Shown here: positions 1 to 7,817 of the stretch, piece by piece
Layout of the letters: each line of letters starts with the position of its first letter
Position numbering within the stretch: the first letter of the stretch is position 1
Assembly: GCF_014201715.1 (NCBI RefSeq)
Contig: NZ_JACHFD010000005.1
Location: 178,874 to 242,873 of the forward strand
Length of the DNA: 64,000 bases
DNA from: Haloferula luteola
GTDB taxonomy: Bacteria > Verrucomicrobiota > Verrucomicrobiia > Verrucomicrobiales > Akkermansiaceae
Direction of reading: 5' to 3'
The notes under the pieces: generated by a model
What the model was told of the DNA's origin: nothing
Databases searched by the model: none
The model's input: only the letters and a program-made list of their open reading frames with translations
Made by a program: the position numbers and the translations under genes

Positions 1-27
1 TCACGGGGGTTTTTGAGAGTCCCGTGA
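1..27. repeat. inverted repeat, 7-bp arms
   Basis: TCACGGG at 1-7 pairs perfectly with CCCGTGA at 21-27 across a 13-base loop. It could be the 3' hairpin of a gene upstream of the window or an origin-associated structure. The window edge prevents a choice. Confidence 0.5.
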
Positions 28-60
28 CGGACTTGTCACCCCCGAACGGACTGTGTGTAA

Positions 61-117
61 CTTCGTAAATGACCTATAATCAAAAATTTGTATCTTCGGT
101 TAGAGGATTTTACGAAG
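61..117. repeat. inverted repeat, 9-bp arms, flanking AT-rich DNA
   Basis: CTTCGTAAA at 61-69 is the exact reverse complement of TTTACGAAG at 109-117. The 39 bases between are AT-rich. The placement upstream of dnaA suggests a protein-binding or unwinding-related element of the origin, or an operator for dnaA. Confidence 0.5.
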
Positions 118-184
118 ATTAAAATTTTAGGCGTCCGAATCAAATCGAGGGTCAAGTTCTAAAAAAATTTAGACGTGGAACGCT

Positions 185-193
185 TGTGGAAAG
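185..193 (-). promoter_or_regulatory. possible DnaA box
   Basis: The minus strand reads CTTTCCACA, which matches the DnaA box consensus TTWTNCACA at 8 of 9 positions (only the first base differs). It lies between the AT-rich stretch and dnaA. A single imperfect box is weak evidence on its own. Confidence 0.35.
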
Positions 194-356
194 GGGGGTT
201 GCAAGATGTCCTGTTAGAGCAGCGAGAATTCCATTTTTCGTTGCCTCTCGGATGGGTTTAAAACCCGGGGCATGTCGTCTCGCGACGCGACCCGCTGGGT
301 CGAGGTGGCGAGGGAAACCCAGAAGAACTGAACGATCGAGAGACTTGCAGAAGGAG

Positions 357-1787
357 ATGGAACCGGTGGGAGCGTTGAGCAAAGTGGATGGGGTTGGGGA
401 GTTGTCCGATCAGGCCAAGGCATGGTCGGAGGCGTGTAGGCACCTCAGCCCGATGGTGGGAAGTGACGCCTTCGAGCGTTGGTTCAAGGCGGCCCAATTG
501 GGCCGGGCGGTGGACGGGGTGGCCGTGGTGGAGGTTCCCAATGAGATCCACCAAGTGTGGATCGAGACGAACTACATCGACGAGTTGCGTGCGGCTCTGG
601 GTGAGGTTTTTGAAGATTTGGTGCAGGTGCGGATTGAGGTCGTGGAGGCTGGGGAGGCTCGAGGGGAGGGTGCGGATGCGGAGGACGCGGGGGAGAAGTC
701 GCCGGATTGGTTTCCTGAGACGCTTCCGGATGAGGTGCCGGACCGCTTTGACAAACGGTTGAAGCGGGCGGGTTTGAACCCGTCATTCACGTTTGATGGA
801 TTTGTGGTGGGGGCGAATAGCCAGTTTGCGCATGCGGCCTGTGAAGCGGTGGCTGACGGGCGCGGGGGGGCTTACAATCCTCTTTTCATCTACGGGGGAC
901 CGGGTCTTGGAAAGACGCACCTGATGCAGGCCGTGGGGCAGGAGTGGTTGAAACGCTCGGTCCCGGCCAAGGTGGTGTATTTCACCTGCGAAAGGTTCAC
1001 GAATGAGTTCATCGAAGCGATCCGCAAGGGGGATTTGGCGCGGTTCCGCAACCGGTATCGGAGTGCGGAGCTGATGTTGATCGATGACGTGCAGTTTTTG
1101 AGTGGGAAGGATCGCTCCCAGGAGGAGTTTTTCCACACCTTCAATACCTTGATGGATGGGCGCTGTCAGTTGATTCTGACGAGTGACCGACCTGCATCTG
1201 AGATCAAGCAGCTGGAGCCTCGATTGGTGTCCCGTTTCGAATGTGGACTCACTGTTGAGCTGCAACCACCGGCGTTTGAAACGCGGTTGGCAATTCTTCA
1301 CAAAAAGGTCGAAGAATGGGGGGTTCGGGTCGAGGAAGGGATTGTGCGCATGTTGGCGGAGCGGCTGAAAACCAATGTGCGACGCTTGGAGGGTGGCTTG
1401 ATGCGAGTGGGGACCTATGCGTCCTTAGCAGGAGAGCGGGTGACTCAGGAAAAGGTCGAGCATCTGTTGCGGGATTTGTTCCGCGAGGAAAACAGCCGGC
1501 AGGTGACGATTGATTCGATCCAACGGTTGGTGGCGGAGCATTTCGACATTCGTTTGGCGGACATGACCAGCCGTCGTCGGCCGGCGAGCATTGCGGGTCC
1601 GCGTCAGGTGGCGATGTATTTGAGCCGGACGTTGACCAAGAGTTCGTTGATTGAGATTGGCGAAGCCTTTGGGGGGCGGGATCACGGCACGGTGATTCAC
1701 GCGGTGAGGAAGGTGGCGGGGTTGATGGAGACCGATGGGGAATTGAGGGATCGGGTGGAGCGGATCCAATCGGACCTCAGACGCTGA
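357..1787 (+). CDS. dnaA: chromosomal replication initiator protein DnaA
   Basis: DnaA is the AAA+ ATPase that binds DnaA boxes and opens the origin. Visible features are the Walker A motif GGPGLGKTH, the Walker B stretch LMLIDDVQF, and a C-terminal DNA-binding domain IV with the signature around RQVAMYLSR followed by GGRDHGTVIHAV. From ATG at 357 the product is 476 residues, normal for the family. The reading frame is open upstream to a GTG at 186, but that extension is Arg-rich and unlike DnaA. An AAGGAG at 351-356 directly abuts this ATG and is better spaced (9 bases) for the in-frame GTG at 366, so translation may really begin there (473 residues). The linker between domains I and III is short and acidic. 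Confidence 0.97.
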   Translation: MEPVGALSKVDGVGELSDQAKAWSEACRHLSPMVGSDAFERWFKAAQLGRAVDGVAVVEVPNEIHQVWIETNYIDELRAALGEVFEDLVQVRIEVVEAGEARGEGADAEDAGEKSPDWFPETLPDEVPDRFDKRLKRAGLNPSFTFDGFVVGANSQFAHAACEAVADGRGGAYNPLFIYGGPGLGKTHLMQAVGQEWLKRSVPAKVVYFTCERFTNEFIEAIRKGDLARFRNRYRSAELMLIDDVQFLSGKDRSQEEFFHTFNTLMDGRCQLILTSDRPASEIKQLEPRLVSRFECGLTVELQPPAFETRLAILHKKVEEWGVRVEEGIVRMLAERLKTNVRRLEGGLMRVGTYASLAGERVTQEKVEHLLRDLFREENSRQVTIDSIQRLVAEHFDIRLADMTSRRRPASIAGPRQVAMYLSRTLTKSSLIEIGEAFGGRDHGTVIHAVRKVAGLMETDGELRDRVERIQSDLRR

Positions 1788-1933
1788 GGGACTTGGGAAA
1801 AGTTTTTGAAATTCAGTCAGGCCCGAGGGGGCGGGAAGGGCGATTTTTCTAGTCAAACGAAGGCTTGCCAACCCTTCTGAAATGCGGAGAGCATGCCCGT
1901 GCCGCACTACGAATGAGTCGCGGTATTCCCGCC

Positions 1934-3031
1934 ATGAAGTTCACTGTTTCCAAAGAGGCCCTCTTGGATGGGCTGCAGAAGGTCCAGCACGTGGTCAGCA
2001 CGCGCACCACGCTTCCCATCCTTTCCAACGTTCTCCTCGTCGCCGAAGACGGGCGTCTGCGCCTGACGACGACCGATTTGGACGTGGGGATTACGGGATC
2101 GGTGGAGGCCAACGTGATCAAGGAAGGGGCAACGACCCTTCCGGCCAAGCGACTGGTGAATATCATCCGCGAGCTTCCTGCGAGCGAGGTGGAGATCACG
2201 GTCGATGCCAAGAATGTTGCCTCGATCCAATGTGGTCCTTCGTTCTTCAAGATCATCGGTCTGGGTCAGGATGACTTCCCTCCGTTGCCGGACTTTGAAG
2301 GAGCCAAGGAATACCGGATTCCCCAGTCGCTGTTGCGGGACGGTCTGAAGAAGACGGCTTATGCAATTTCGACGGATGAGACCCGTTACGTGCTCAATGG
2401 GATCTACACCTCTTTCCGTGAAGGAAAGTTGACCTTGGTGGCGACGGATGGTCGTCGTCTGGCGATGGTGGAAAATGATCTCGAGTTTCCTGCGAGCCAG
2501 GAAGTCGATGTGATCGTTCCGACCAAGGCGGTGCAGGAGTTGCAGCGACTCTTGGGGATCGAGGGCGAGGTATTGGTCCGCCTTAGCGACAATCAGATTT
2601 CGTTTACGATTGGCGAGCACCTGCTGGTGAGCAAGCTGATCGAGGGCAACTATCCGAACTACCGTCAGGTGATTCCGGGCGAGTCGAGCATTCGGGTGGA
2701 ATTGCCGCGGGAGGCGACTCTGGAGACGGTGCGACGAGTTTCGCTGCTGTCATCGGACAAGTCCAACTCGGTGAAGCTGGTGTTTTCGCCTAATCAGGTG
2801 GAAGTGACTGCGAACTCACCGGATGTCGGTGAAGCCCGCGAAACGATGGAAGTGTCCTATGATGCAAAGGATCTGCAAATTGCCTTCAATCCGGAATTCC
2901 TGAAGGCGCCCTTGCAGAATCTGGAGGACGAAACGGTTTATCTGGATCTGATCGATGAGATGAGTCCGGGTGTCGTTCGGATCGAGGGGAGCTTCCTGTA
3001 TGTGATCATGCCGATGCGGGTGACGAACTGA
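1934..3031 (+). CDS. dnaN: DNA polymerase III sliding clamp, beta subunit
   Basis: DnaN forms the ring-shaped clamp that tethers the replicative polymerase to DNA. The 365-residue product starts MKFTVSKEALLDGLQKVQ, carries the family's central stretches (LLRDGLKKTAYAIS and the DGRRLAMVE region), and ends with the conserved PMRV terminus, so it spans all three clamp domains. An upstream in-frame ATG at 1913 would add seven residues unlike the family. It follows dnaA by 146 bases, the usual dnaA-dnaN order. A strong hairpin terminator follows at 3059-3084, so recF is not directly downstream here. Confidence 0.97.
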   Translation: MKFTVSKEALLDGLQKVQHVVSTRTTLPILSNVLLVAEDGRLRLTTTDLDVGITGSVEANVIKEGATTLPAKRLVNIIRELPASEVEITVDAKNVASIQCGPSFFKIIGLGQDDFPPLPDFEGAKEYRIPQSLLRDGLKKTAYAISTDETRYVLNGIYTSFREGKLTLVATDGRRLAMVENDLEFPASQEVDVIVPTKAVQELQRLLGIEGEVLVRLSDNQISFTIGEHLLVSKLIEGNYPNYRQVIPGESSIRVELPREATLETVRRVSLLSSDKSNSVKLVFSPNQVEVTANSPDVGEARETMEVSYDAKDLQIAFNPEFLKAPLQNLEDETVYLDLIDEMSPGVVRIEGSFLYVIMPMRVTN

Positions 3032-3058
3032 TCCGAGGTAAGATCGAGCTTTTTCAAG

Positions 3059-3084
3059 AAGGGCGAGGAGGAATCCTCGCCCTT
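3059..3084. terminator. intrinsic terminator between dnaN and the convergent Grx-MauE gene
   Basis: A perfect hairpin has arms GGGCGAGGA (3061-3069) and TCCTCGCCC (3074-3082) with a GGAA loop. It is followed on the plus strand by TTT and preceded by AA, so it can serve both dnaN and the minus-strand gene ending at 3108. Confidence 0.8.
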
Positions 3085-3107
3085 TGTGCGTGGGGAGCGG
3101 AGGGGGT

Positions 3108-3848
3108 TCAGAGCTTTTTGGCGATCATCCACAGGGCCATGGCGATCATGAATAGGTTCTCGCTGAGGGAGACGAAGCCTAGGGGAACGGAGCTGCCGCC
3201 GCCCACGCAGGCGCAGTGGAGATCGCGCTTTTCGATGTAGACCGCTTTGATGATGGAGATGGCGCCGAGGGTGCTGACGAGAAGTGCCAGGGGGGCGACG
3301 ATCCAGGTGAATAGCCCGGCAATCATGAAGATGCCGGCGCCCGCTTCGATGAACGGGTAGATGGAGGAGTAGGGAACGTAGCGGCGCGCGAGGAGGTCAT
3401 ATTGGACGAAGCCCGTGGCGAAGGAGGAGAGGTCCTGCAGCTTGAGGATGCCGAGGATGGCCATGGAGAAGGCGATGAAGAGCTCGAGGACCCGAAGAGG
3501 GGCCAGAGTGCCGAGTTGAGCCCAGCAGGTGGTCATGGCGAGGCCGAAAGCGACGGAGAACACGGCGATGACGGGCTGATAGGTGGTGCCCTCTTTGGGG
3601 TCGGGAGGGAGGTGGAGGAATTTTCGAAGATCGTCGTATCCACCGATGCGTTCCCCTTCGATCCAGATTTGCGGGGTTTCGTCGTAGCCATGTTCTTTTT
3701 TGTAAGCGGAGTTGGCTTCCATGGAGGTCAGGTGGTGATCCTCGGGTGCGTAGCCGTGCCGGCGCAGGAGATCGATGGCTTTGATTCCCCACGGGCAGAG
3801 GTGATTGGGAGTGACCATGCGGTAGAGGGAGGCGTGCTTCTTTTTCAT
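3108..3848 (-). CDS. glutaredoxin-MauE fusion membrane protein
   Basis: The 246-residue product joins a glutaredoxin-like N-terminus (residues 1-85) to a MauE/DoxX-like membrane domain of about four helices (residues 95-246). The N-terminal active site reads CPWG, so only one redox cysteine is present where dithiol glutaredoxins have CPxC. A second cysteine pair CAC follows the third helix, a pattern seen in MauE-type proteins. By analogy it may move electrons or disulfides at the membrane, but the substrate is unknown. The start was set at the ATG in front of MKKKHASLYRMV. The frame is open further upstream without similarity. It diverges from csaA with 136 bases between them. Confidence 0.75.
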   Translation of the reverse strand: MKKKHASLYRMVTPNHLCPWGIKAIDLLRRHGYAPEDHHLTSMEANSAYKKEHGYDETPQIWIEGERIGGYDDLRKFLHLPPDPKEGTTYQPVIAVFSVAFGLAMTTCWAQLGTLAPLRVLELFIAFSMAILGILKLQDLSSFATGFVQYDLLARRYVPYSSIYPFIEAGAGIFMIAGLFTWIVAPLALLVSTLGAISIIKAVYIEKRDLHCACVGGGSSVPLGFVSLSENLFMIAMALWMIAKKL

Positions 3849-3984
3849 GGCGATGGGTGGAAGGTCCGGAGCGGCAAGGTTCCTCGGGATCGCGAGATGT
3901 CGACCGAAGGATGGCCGCAGGTTTTCGGGGGGCGAGGGTGGATGGTTGCCGGGGGCGGAGTGCGTGGTATTTTTCCGCCCGAAC

Positions 3985-4323
3985 ATGGAGGAGATCACGT
4001 TTGAGCAGTTTTTGCAGGTGGAGCTTCGGGTGGGGGAAATCGTCGAGGCAGAGGTTTTTGCGGAGGCCCGAAAGCCAGCTTACAAGTTGATGGTGGACTT
4101 TGGCCCTGAGGTGGGAATCCGGAAATCGAGTGCGCAGATCACGACTCACTACACGCCGGAGGAGTTGGTGGGGCGGCAGGTGGTGGCAGTGGTGAATTTC
4201 CCGAAGAAGCAGATTGGTCCTCTGATGTCAGAATGTTTGGTGACGGGGTTTCACGCTGCGGATGGAGGGGTGGTGCTGTGCGTGCCGGATCAAAAGGTGC
4301 CGTTGGGGAGTCGGCTCTGTTGA
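3985..4323 (+). CDS. csaA: CsaA-like tRNA-binding domain protein
   Basis: The 112-residue protein is a stand-alone EMAP/Trbp111-type OB fold. Visible family features are the opening FEQFLQVELRVGEIVEAE, the middle IRKSSAQIT and YTPEELVGRQVVAVVNFP, and the end VLCVPDQKVPLGSRLC. The length matches CsaA (about 110 residues). CsaA has been described as a chaperone-like, tRNA-binding homodimer. ATG at 3985 was chosen because the family begins a few residues before the FEQF stretch. The open frame upstream is low-complexity and overlaps the divergent gene. It is followed after 51 bases by trmO. Confidence 0.88.
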   Translation: MEEITFEQFLQVELRVGEIVEAEVFAEARKPAYKLMVDFGPEVGIRKSSAQITTHYTPEELVGRQVVAVVNFPKKQIGPLMSECLVTGFHAADGGVVLCVPDQKVPLGSRLC

Positions 4324-4374
4324 CGAGAGAATCGGGAATGGACCCGCTGGGAAGACCGCCGGATGCTTGCCCCG

Positions 4375-5064
4375 ATGACGATCGAGCCGGTGGGATGGGT
4401 GCGGACCTGTTTTGAGGAAAAATTCGGTGTGCCGCGGCAGCCGGGGCTGTGCCCTTCGGCGTGGGGTGAGTTGCGGTTCGCGCCTGAGTTTCGGTCGGTC
4501 GACGCGGTGAGGGGGCTGGAAGGTTTCAGCCATGTGTGGTTGGTTTTTGGTTTTCATCTGACCGTCGAGCAGGGTTGGCGGCCAACGGTGCGGCCGCCGC
4601 GGTTGGGGGGGAACGAACGGCGGGGGGTCTTTGCGAGTCGGTCGACATTCCGGCCGAATGGCTTGGGGCTCTCGCTGGTGACTCTGGAGGAGGTGGAGTT
4701 GGGCGCGGAAGGCCCGGTTTTGCATTTGGGGGGATTGGATTTGGTGAGCGGGACACCGGTCTATGATGTGAAGCCGATGATTCCCTTCGCGGAGGCCTTG
4801 GTCGAGGTGCGTGGCGGCTACGCGGAGGAGGTTCCGATGCGAATGCCGGTGGTTGGAGTGGAGAAACTGGAGGGAATGCGTGCGCGGGACCGTGAGGTCG
4901 TGGTGGAGGCACTTTCCCTCGATCCGCGGCCCGCGGCAGGACGGGCGGAGGTGGGACGAGAATTCGGGGTGGGGATGTGCGGGAAGAATGTGAAATTTCG
5001 TGTGGAGGATGGGGAATGCCAAATCCTAGGAGTCGAGGAGTGGCGGGGCGGGGGGATGGAGTGA
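4375..5064 (+). CDS. trmO: tRNA (t6A37) N6-methyltransferase TrmO/TsaA-like
   Basis: TrmO methylates N6-threonylcarbamoyladenosine at position 37 of some tRNAs. The 229-residue product has the TsaA/YaeB features: an opening IEPVGWVRT, then FSHVWLVFGFH, then the hallmark RRGVFASRSTFRPNGLGLS and GTPVYDVKPMIPF. A C-terminal extension continues to residue 229, as in YaeB-type proteins. ATG at 4375 begins at the usual distance from the IEPVG motif; an ATG four codons upstream is an alternative. It sits between csaA and the heme genes on the same strand. Confidence 0.87.
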   Translation: MTIEPVGWVRTCFEEKFGVPRQPGLCPSAWGELRFAPEFRSVDAVRGLEGFSHVWLVFGFHLTVEQGWRPTVRPPRLGGNERRGVFASRSTFRPNGLGLSLVTLEEVELGAEGPVLHLGGLDLVSGTPVYDVKPMIPFAEALVEVRGGYAEEVPMRMPVVGVEKLEGMRARDREVVVEALSLDPRPAAGRAEVGREFGVGMCGKNVKFRVEDGECQILGVEEWRGGGME

Positions 5065-5131
5065 TGCGGCCGGGAAGGAGTCGCTCATTGCGAAGACTTG
5101 CGCATCGGGTGGATGCAGGGCAAAGGGGGGT

Positions 5132-5899
5132 GTGGACCGTTGGGCTTTGATCATTGCCACCCTCCTCGCCGCGATCGGTGGGGTGAATGGCATGCTATCG
5201 TTGCGCCACGGTCATCGATCCGGTGCCACGGTTTATTGGATGGTGGCAACCTTGGTGGCGCAGTTGGTGTTTCTGTCGGTGCGCGGCGAGGCTCGCGCGG
5301 CGTGTCCGTTGATGGGGCTGGGGGAGATCTTGGTGTTTTTGGCGTGGTCGTTGACGGTGTTCTATTTGTTGGTCGGCACCACGTATCGATTGTCGCTTTT
5401 GGGAGTGTTTTCGACGCCGGTGGTGGTGGTTTTGCAGTTGGTGGCGTTGATTCCGGGTGTTTTGGAGTCGAATCCGCAGCGGGTAGCGGCGACGGATGCC
5501 TGGCGTGAGACGCATGCGGCGATGTCGGTGCTGGGTTATGGTGCGCTGGCCTTGGCGGCGGTGGCGGCGGTGATGTTTTTGGTTCTGAACCAGCAGTTGA
5601 AGTCGCACCATCTGGGGTCGGGGCTTTTCAAGAATCTGCCGCCGGCTCGGGAGTTGTTGGTGTCTTTGCGGCGTCTGTTATGGCTGGGGTGGGTGATGTT
5701 GAGCGTGGGAGTGGTGGCTGGGGTGAGAATGCCTCGGACGGAAGGTTCGGAAGCCCATCTGGTGGCGGCGATGGGGGTTTGGGTGGCCTATGCGGTGTTG
5801 CTGGGCGTGCTGCAATTGCGGGGGATTACGGGAAAGCGGCTGTCGATGTGGACGGTGCTGCTGTTTGTGGTGTCCCTTTCGGTCTTTGCCTCGGTGTGA
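5132..5899 (+). CDS. hemX: HemX/CcsA-like cytochrome c assembly membrane protein
   Basis: The 255-residue polytopic protein has about eight hydrophobic segments and the HemX/CcsA pattern, including the family-like stretch WRETHAAMSVLGYGALALAA. HemX proteins are CcsA-related membrane proteins often encoded beside hemA. In some bacteria HemX affects GluTR abundance; others may act in heme handling or cytochrome c maturation. The start is a GTG at 5132 immediately after a G-rich stretch. The stop overlaps the hemA start (TGATG), indicating translational coupling. No WWD-type heme motif is obvious, so HemX is preferred over CcsA. Confidence 0.78.
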   Translation: MDRWALIIATLLAAIGGVNGMLSLRHGHRSGATVYWMVATLVAQLVFLSVRGEARAACPLMGLGEILVFLAWSLTVFYLLVGTTYRLSLLGVFSTPVVVVLQLVALIPGVLESNPQRVAATDAWRETHAAMSVLGYGALALAAVAAVMFLVLNQQLKSHHLGSGLFKNLPPARELLVSLRRLLWLGWVMLSVGVVAGVRMPRTEGSEAHLVAAMGVWVAYAVLLGVLQLRGITGKRLSMWTVLLFVVSLSVFASV

Positions 5900-6891
5900 T
5901 GGAATTGGTTTGCTACGGATTGAATCACCGAAGCGCACCGGTTGAGGTGCGCGAGCGTTTCGCGGTAGCGACCTCGAAGCTGGGTGAGCATGCGCTTTCG
6001 TTGCGGGAGATGGAAGGGATCGAAGAGGCCGTGGTGCTGTCGACTTGCAATCGGACCGAGTTTTATCTGGCGGGATCATCGGCGGCTGAAGCGGCCGAGG
6101 CCTTGCGGCAGCAATTGGGTGCTGGTGGGCAGGATCACTGGTATGAGATGCATCGCATGGAGGCGGCCCAGCATTTGTGTGAGGTGGCCAGTGGATTGGA
6201 TTCGATGGTATTGGGAGAAACGGAGATTTTTGGTCAGTTGAAGACGGCCTACCGCCACGCGCATGAGGCAGGAGCGACGGGAGGGGTGTTGAACCGGCTT
6301 TTCCAGAGGGCGTTTGGGGTGGGCAAGAAGGTGCGGACGGAGACTTCCATTCAGGAGGGAGCGACATCGGTGGCGGGAACCGCTGTGGAGTTGGCGGAAA
6401 AGATTTTCGGACGTCTCGATGGATGCCGGGTGATTGTGATCGGCGCGGGGGAGACGAGTCGCCAGACGGCTCAGGCTCTGGTGTCTCGAGGGGCCTCGAC
6501 GGTTTTCGTGACCAATCGCTCGCACGATCGGGCGGTGGAGTTGGCGGAGGAGTTGGGAGGGCGCGCGGTGAGGTTTGAGGAATGGCAGAGTGTGCTGGCT
6601 GGAGTGGACGTGGTGATTTCGTCGACGGCGGCTCCGCATCATGTGGTGCAGCCATTTCACGTGGAAGCGGTGCGGCGGGTGCGAAAGTTCCGGCCACTAT
6701 TTCTGATCGACATTGCCGTTCCGCGCGACATTGACCCGGCGGTTGGGGGGATTGAGGAAGTGTACCTTTACGATATTGATACGCTCGACCAGCTTGCGCG
6801 GGACGCGCGCGGTCGCCGGGAGCGGCAGATCGCAGAATGCCGGGAGCTGATCACGCGTGAGTTGGAGAAATTGAATTTGCCGGGAACATGA
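5899..6891 (+). CDS. hemA: glutamyl-tRNA reductase
   Basis: GluTR reduces glutamyl-tRNA to glutamate-1-semialdehyde, the first committed step of C5 tetrapyrrole synthesis. The catalytic cysteine is C50 in VLSTCNRTE, followed by GLDSMVLGETEIFGQ and a Rossmann motif VIVIGAGET. The 330-residue product is short: the family is usually above 400 residues, with a long C-terminal dimerisation domain. Here the protein ends soon after the spinal helix (RQIAECRELITREL). The ATG overlaps the hemX stop and its own stop overlaps hemC (ATGA), so it is embedded in the heme operon. Confidence 0.93.
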   Translation: MELVCYGLNHRSAPVEVRERFAVATSKLGEHALSLREMEGIEEAVVLSTCNRTEFYLAGSSAAEAAEALRQQLGAGGQDHWYEMHRMEAAQHLCEVASGLDSMVLGETEIFGQLKTAYRHAHEAGATGGVLNRLFQRAFGVGKKVRTETSIQEGATSVAGTAVELAEKIFGRLDGCRVIVIGAGETSRQTAQALVSRGASTVFVTNRSHDRAVELAEELGGRAVRFEEWQSVLAGVDVVISSTAAPHHVVQPFHVEAVRRVRKFRPLFLIDIAVPRDIDPAVGGIEEVYLYDIDTLDQLARDARGRRERQIAECRELITRELEKLNLPGT

Positions 6892-7817
6892 TGATGGAGC
6901 AGGTGAGGATTGGAACTCGGGGGAGTGCGTTGGCGCTGGTGCAGGCGGAGGCAACGGAGCGTGCTTTGGCGATGCATTTCCCGGCGTTGGAGGTGGTGAG
7001 GGAGGTGATCAAGACGACGGGAGACCGCCGGACGGATGTGGCGTTGAGCGAGGTGGCGAAGGTGGAAGGGGTGCTGGATAAGGGTGTTTTTACCAAGGAG
7101 TTGGAGTTAGCCCTAGAGGCGGAAACGATCGATATCGCGGTGCATTCGTTGAAGGATGTGCCGACGGTTTTGGATCCTCAGTTCAAGATCGCGGGGACTC
7201 TGGAGCGTGCTCCGATCCGGGATGTGCTGGTGTCCAAGACGGTGGGTGGGCTGGATGCCTTGCCTGCGGGTGCCGTGGTGGGAACGAGCAGTGTGCGGCG
7301 GGCCAAGCAGTTGGTCTGGTTGCGTCCTGATGTGAGGGTGGTCGATTTGCGGGGCAATGTGCCGACGCGGATGGCAAAGGCGGCAGGACCGGAATACGAT
7401 GCCATCATGCTAGCCGAAGCGGGTTTGGTTCGGCTCGGACATGATCTGTCGCGACCTTGGGTGCATGAGGGGGTCGCGCTGCATTTTGCGCCTCTGGCGG
7501 AAGAGGTTTTTTATCCGGCGGCCGGGCAGGGTGCGATTGGTTTTGAGATCCGGGCGGACGATGCGGAGTCGGCGGCGGTGGTGAGAGCGATTCATCACCC
7601 GGCGACCTTCGTGCGGGTGACGGCGGAGCGAGAGTTTCTGCGCTTGCTTGATGCAGGCTGCCACACCCCTGTCGGAGTGTTCACGAGGTTGGAGGGGGGA
7701 TGGATCACGATGGAAGCCCGGGTTTTTCCGGAGCAAGGTGGAGAGCCGAAGACCGGCCGCGCCGAGGGCAGCGATCCCCTGGAGATCGCAAAGGAACTTT
7801 TCGAATCACTGGCATGA
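6888..7817 (+). CDS. hemC: hydroxymethylbilane synthase (porphobilinogen deaminase)
   Basis: HemC polymerises four porphobilinogens into hydroxymethylbilane. The 309-residue product shows RIGTRGSALALVQA at the N-terminus, VHSLKDVPT, GTSSVRRAKQL with the substrate-binding arginines, and the dipyrromethane cofactor cysteine C258 in DAGCHTPVG. Three consecutive ATG codons open the frame (6888, 6891, 6894), so the exact start is uncertain by two residues. It overlaps hemA by ATGA and its stop overlaps the cobA/hemD start by ATGA. Confidence 0.96.
   Translation: MMMEQVRIGTRGSALALVQAEATERALAMHFPALEVVREVIKTTGDRRTDVALSEVAKVEGVLDKGVFTKELELALEAETIDIAVHSLKDVPTVLDPQFKIAGTLERAPIRDVLVSKTVGGLDALPAGAVVGTSSVRRAKQLVWLRPDVRVVDLRGNVPTRMAKAAGPEYDAIMLAEAGLVRLGHDLSRPWVHEGVALHFAPLAEEVFYPAAGQGAIGFEIRADDAESAAVVRAIHHPATFVRVTAEREFLRLLDAGCHTPVGVFTRLEGGWITMEARVFPEQGGEPKTGRAEGSDPLEIAKELFESLA

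Larger units (their letters stand above)
1..185. other. candidate replication origin region upstream of dnaA
   Basis: This stretch has no gene and lies directly upstream of dnaA, the usual place for a bacterial origin. Bases 60-180 are visibly AT-rich against a GC-rich neighbourhood, as expected for an unwinding element. Two perfect inverted repeats are present (1-7 with 21-27, and 61-69 with 109-117), plus a 7-base direct repeat ACGGACT at 27-33 and 46-52. A near-consensus DnaA box sits at 185-193. A cluster of canonical DnaA boxes is not seen, and the window starts here, so the origin may lie partly outside it. The call rests mainly on position and composition. Confidence 0.4.
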
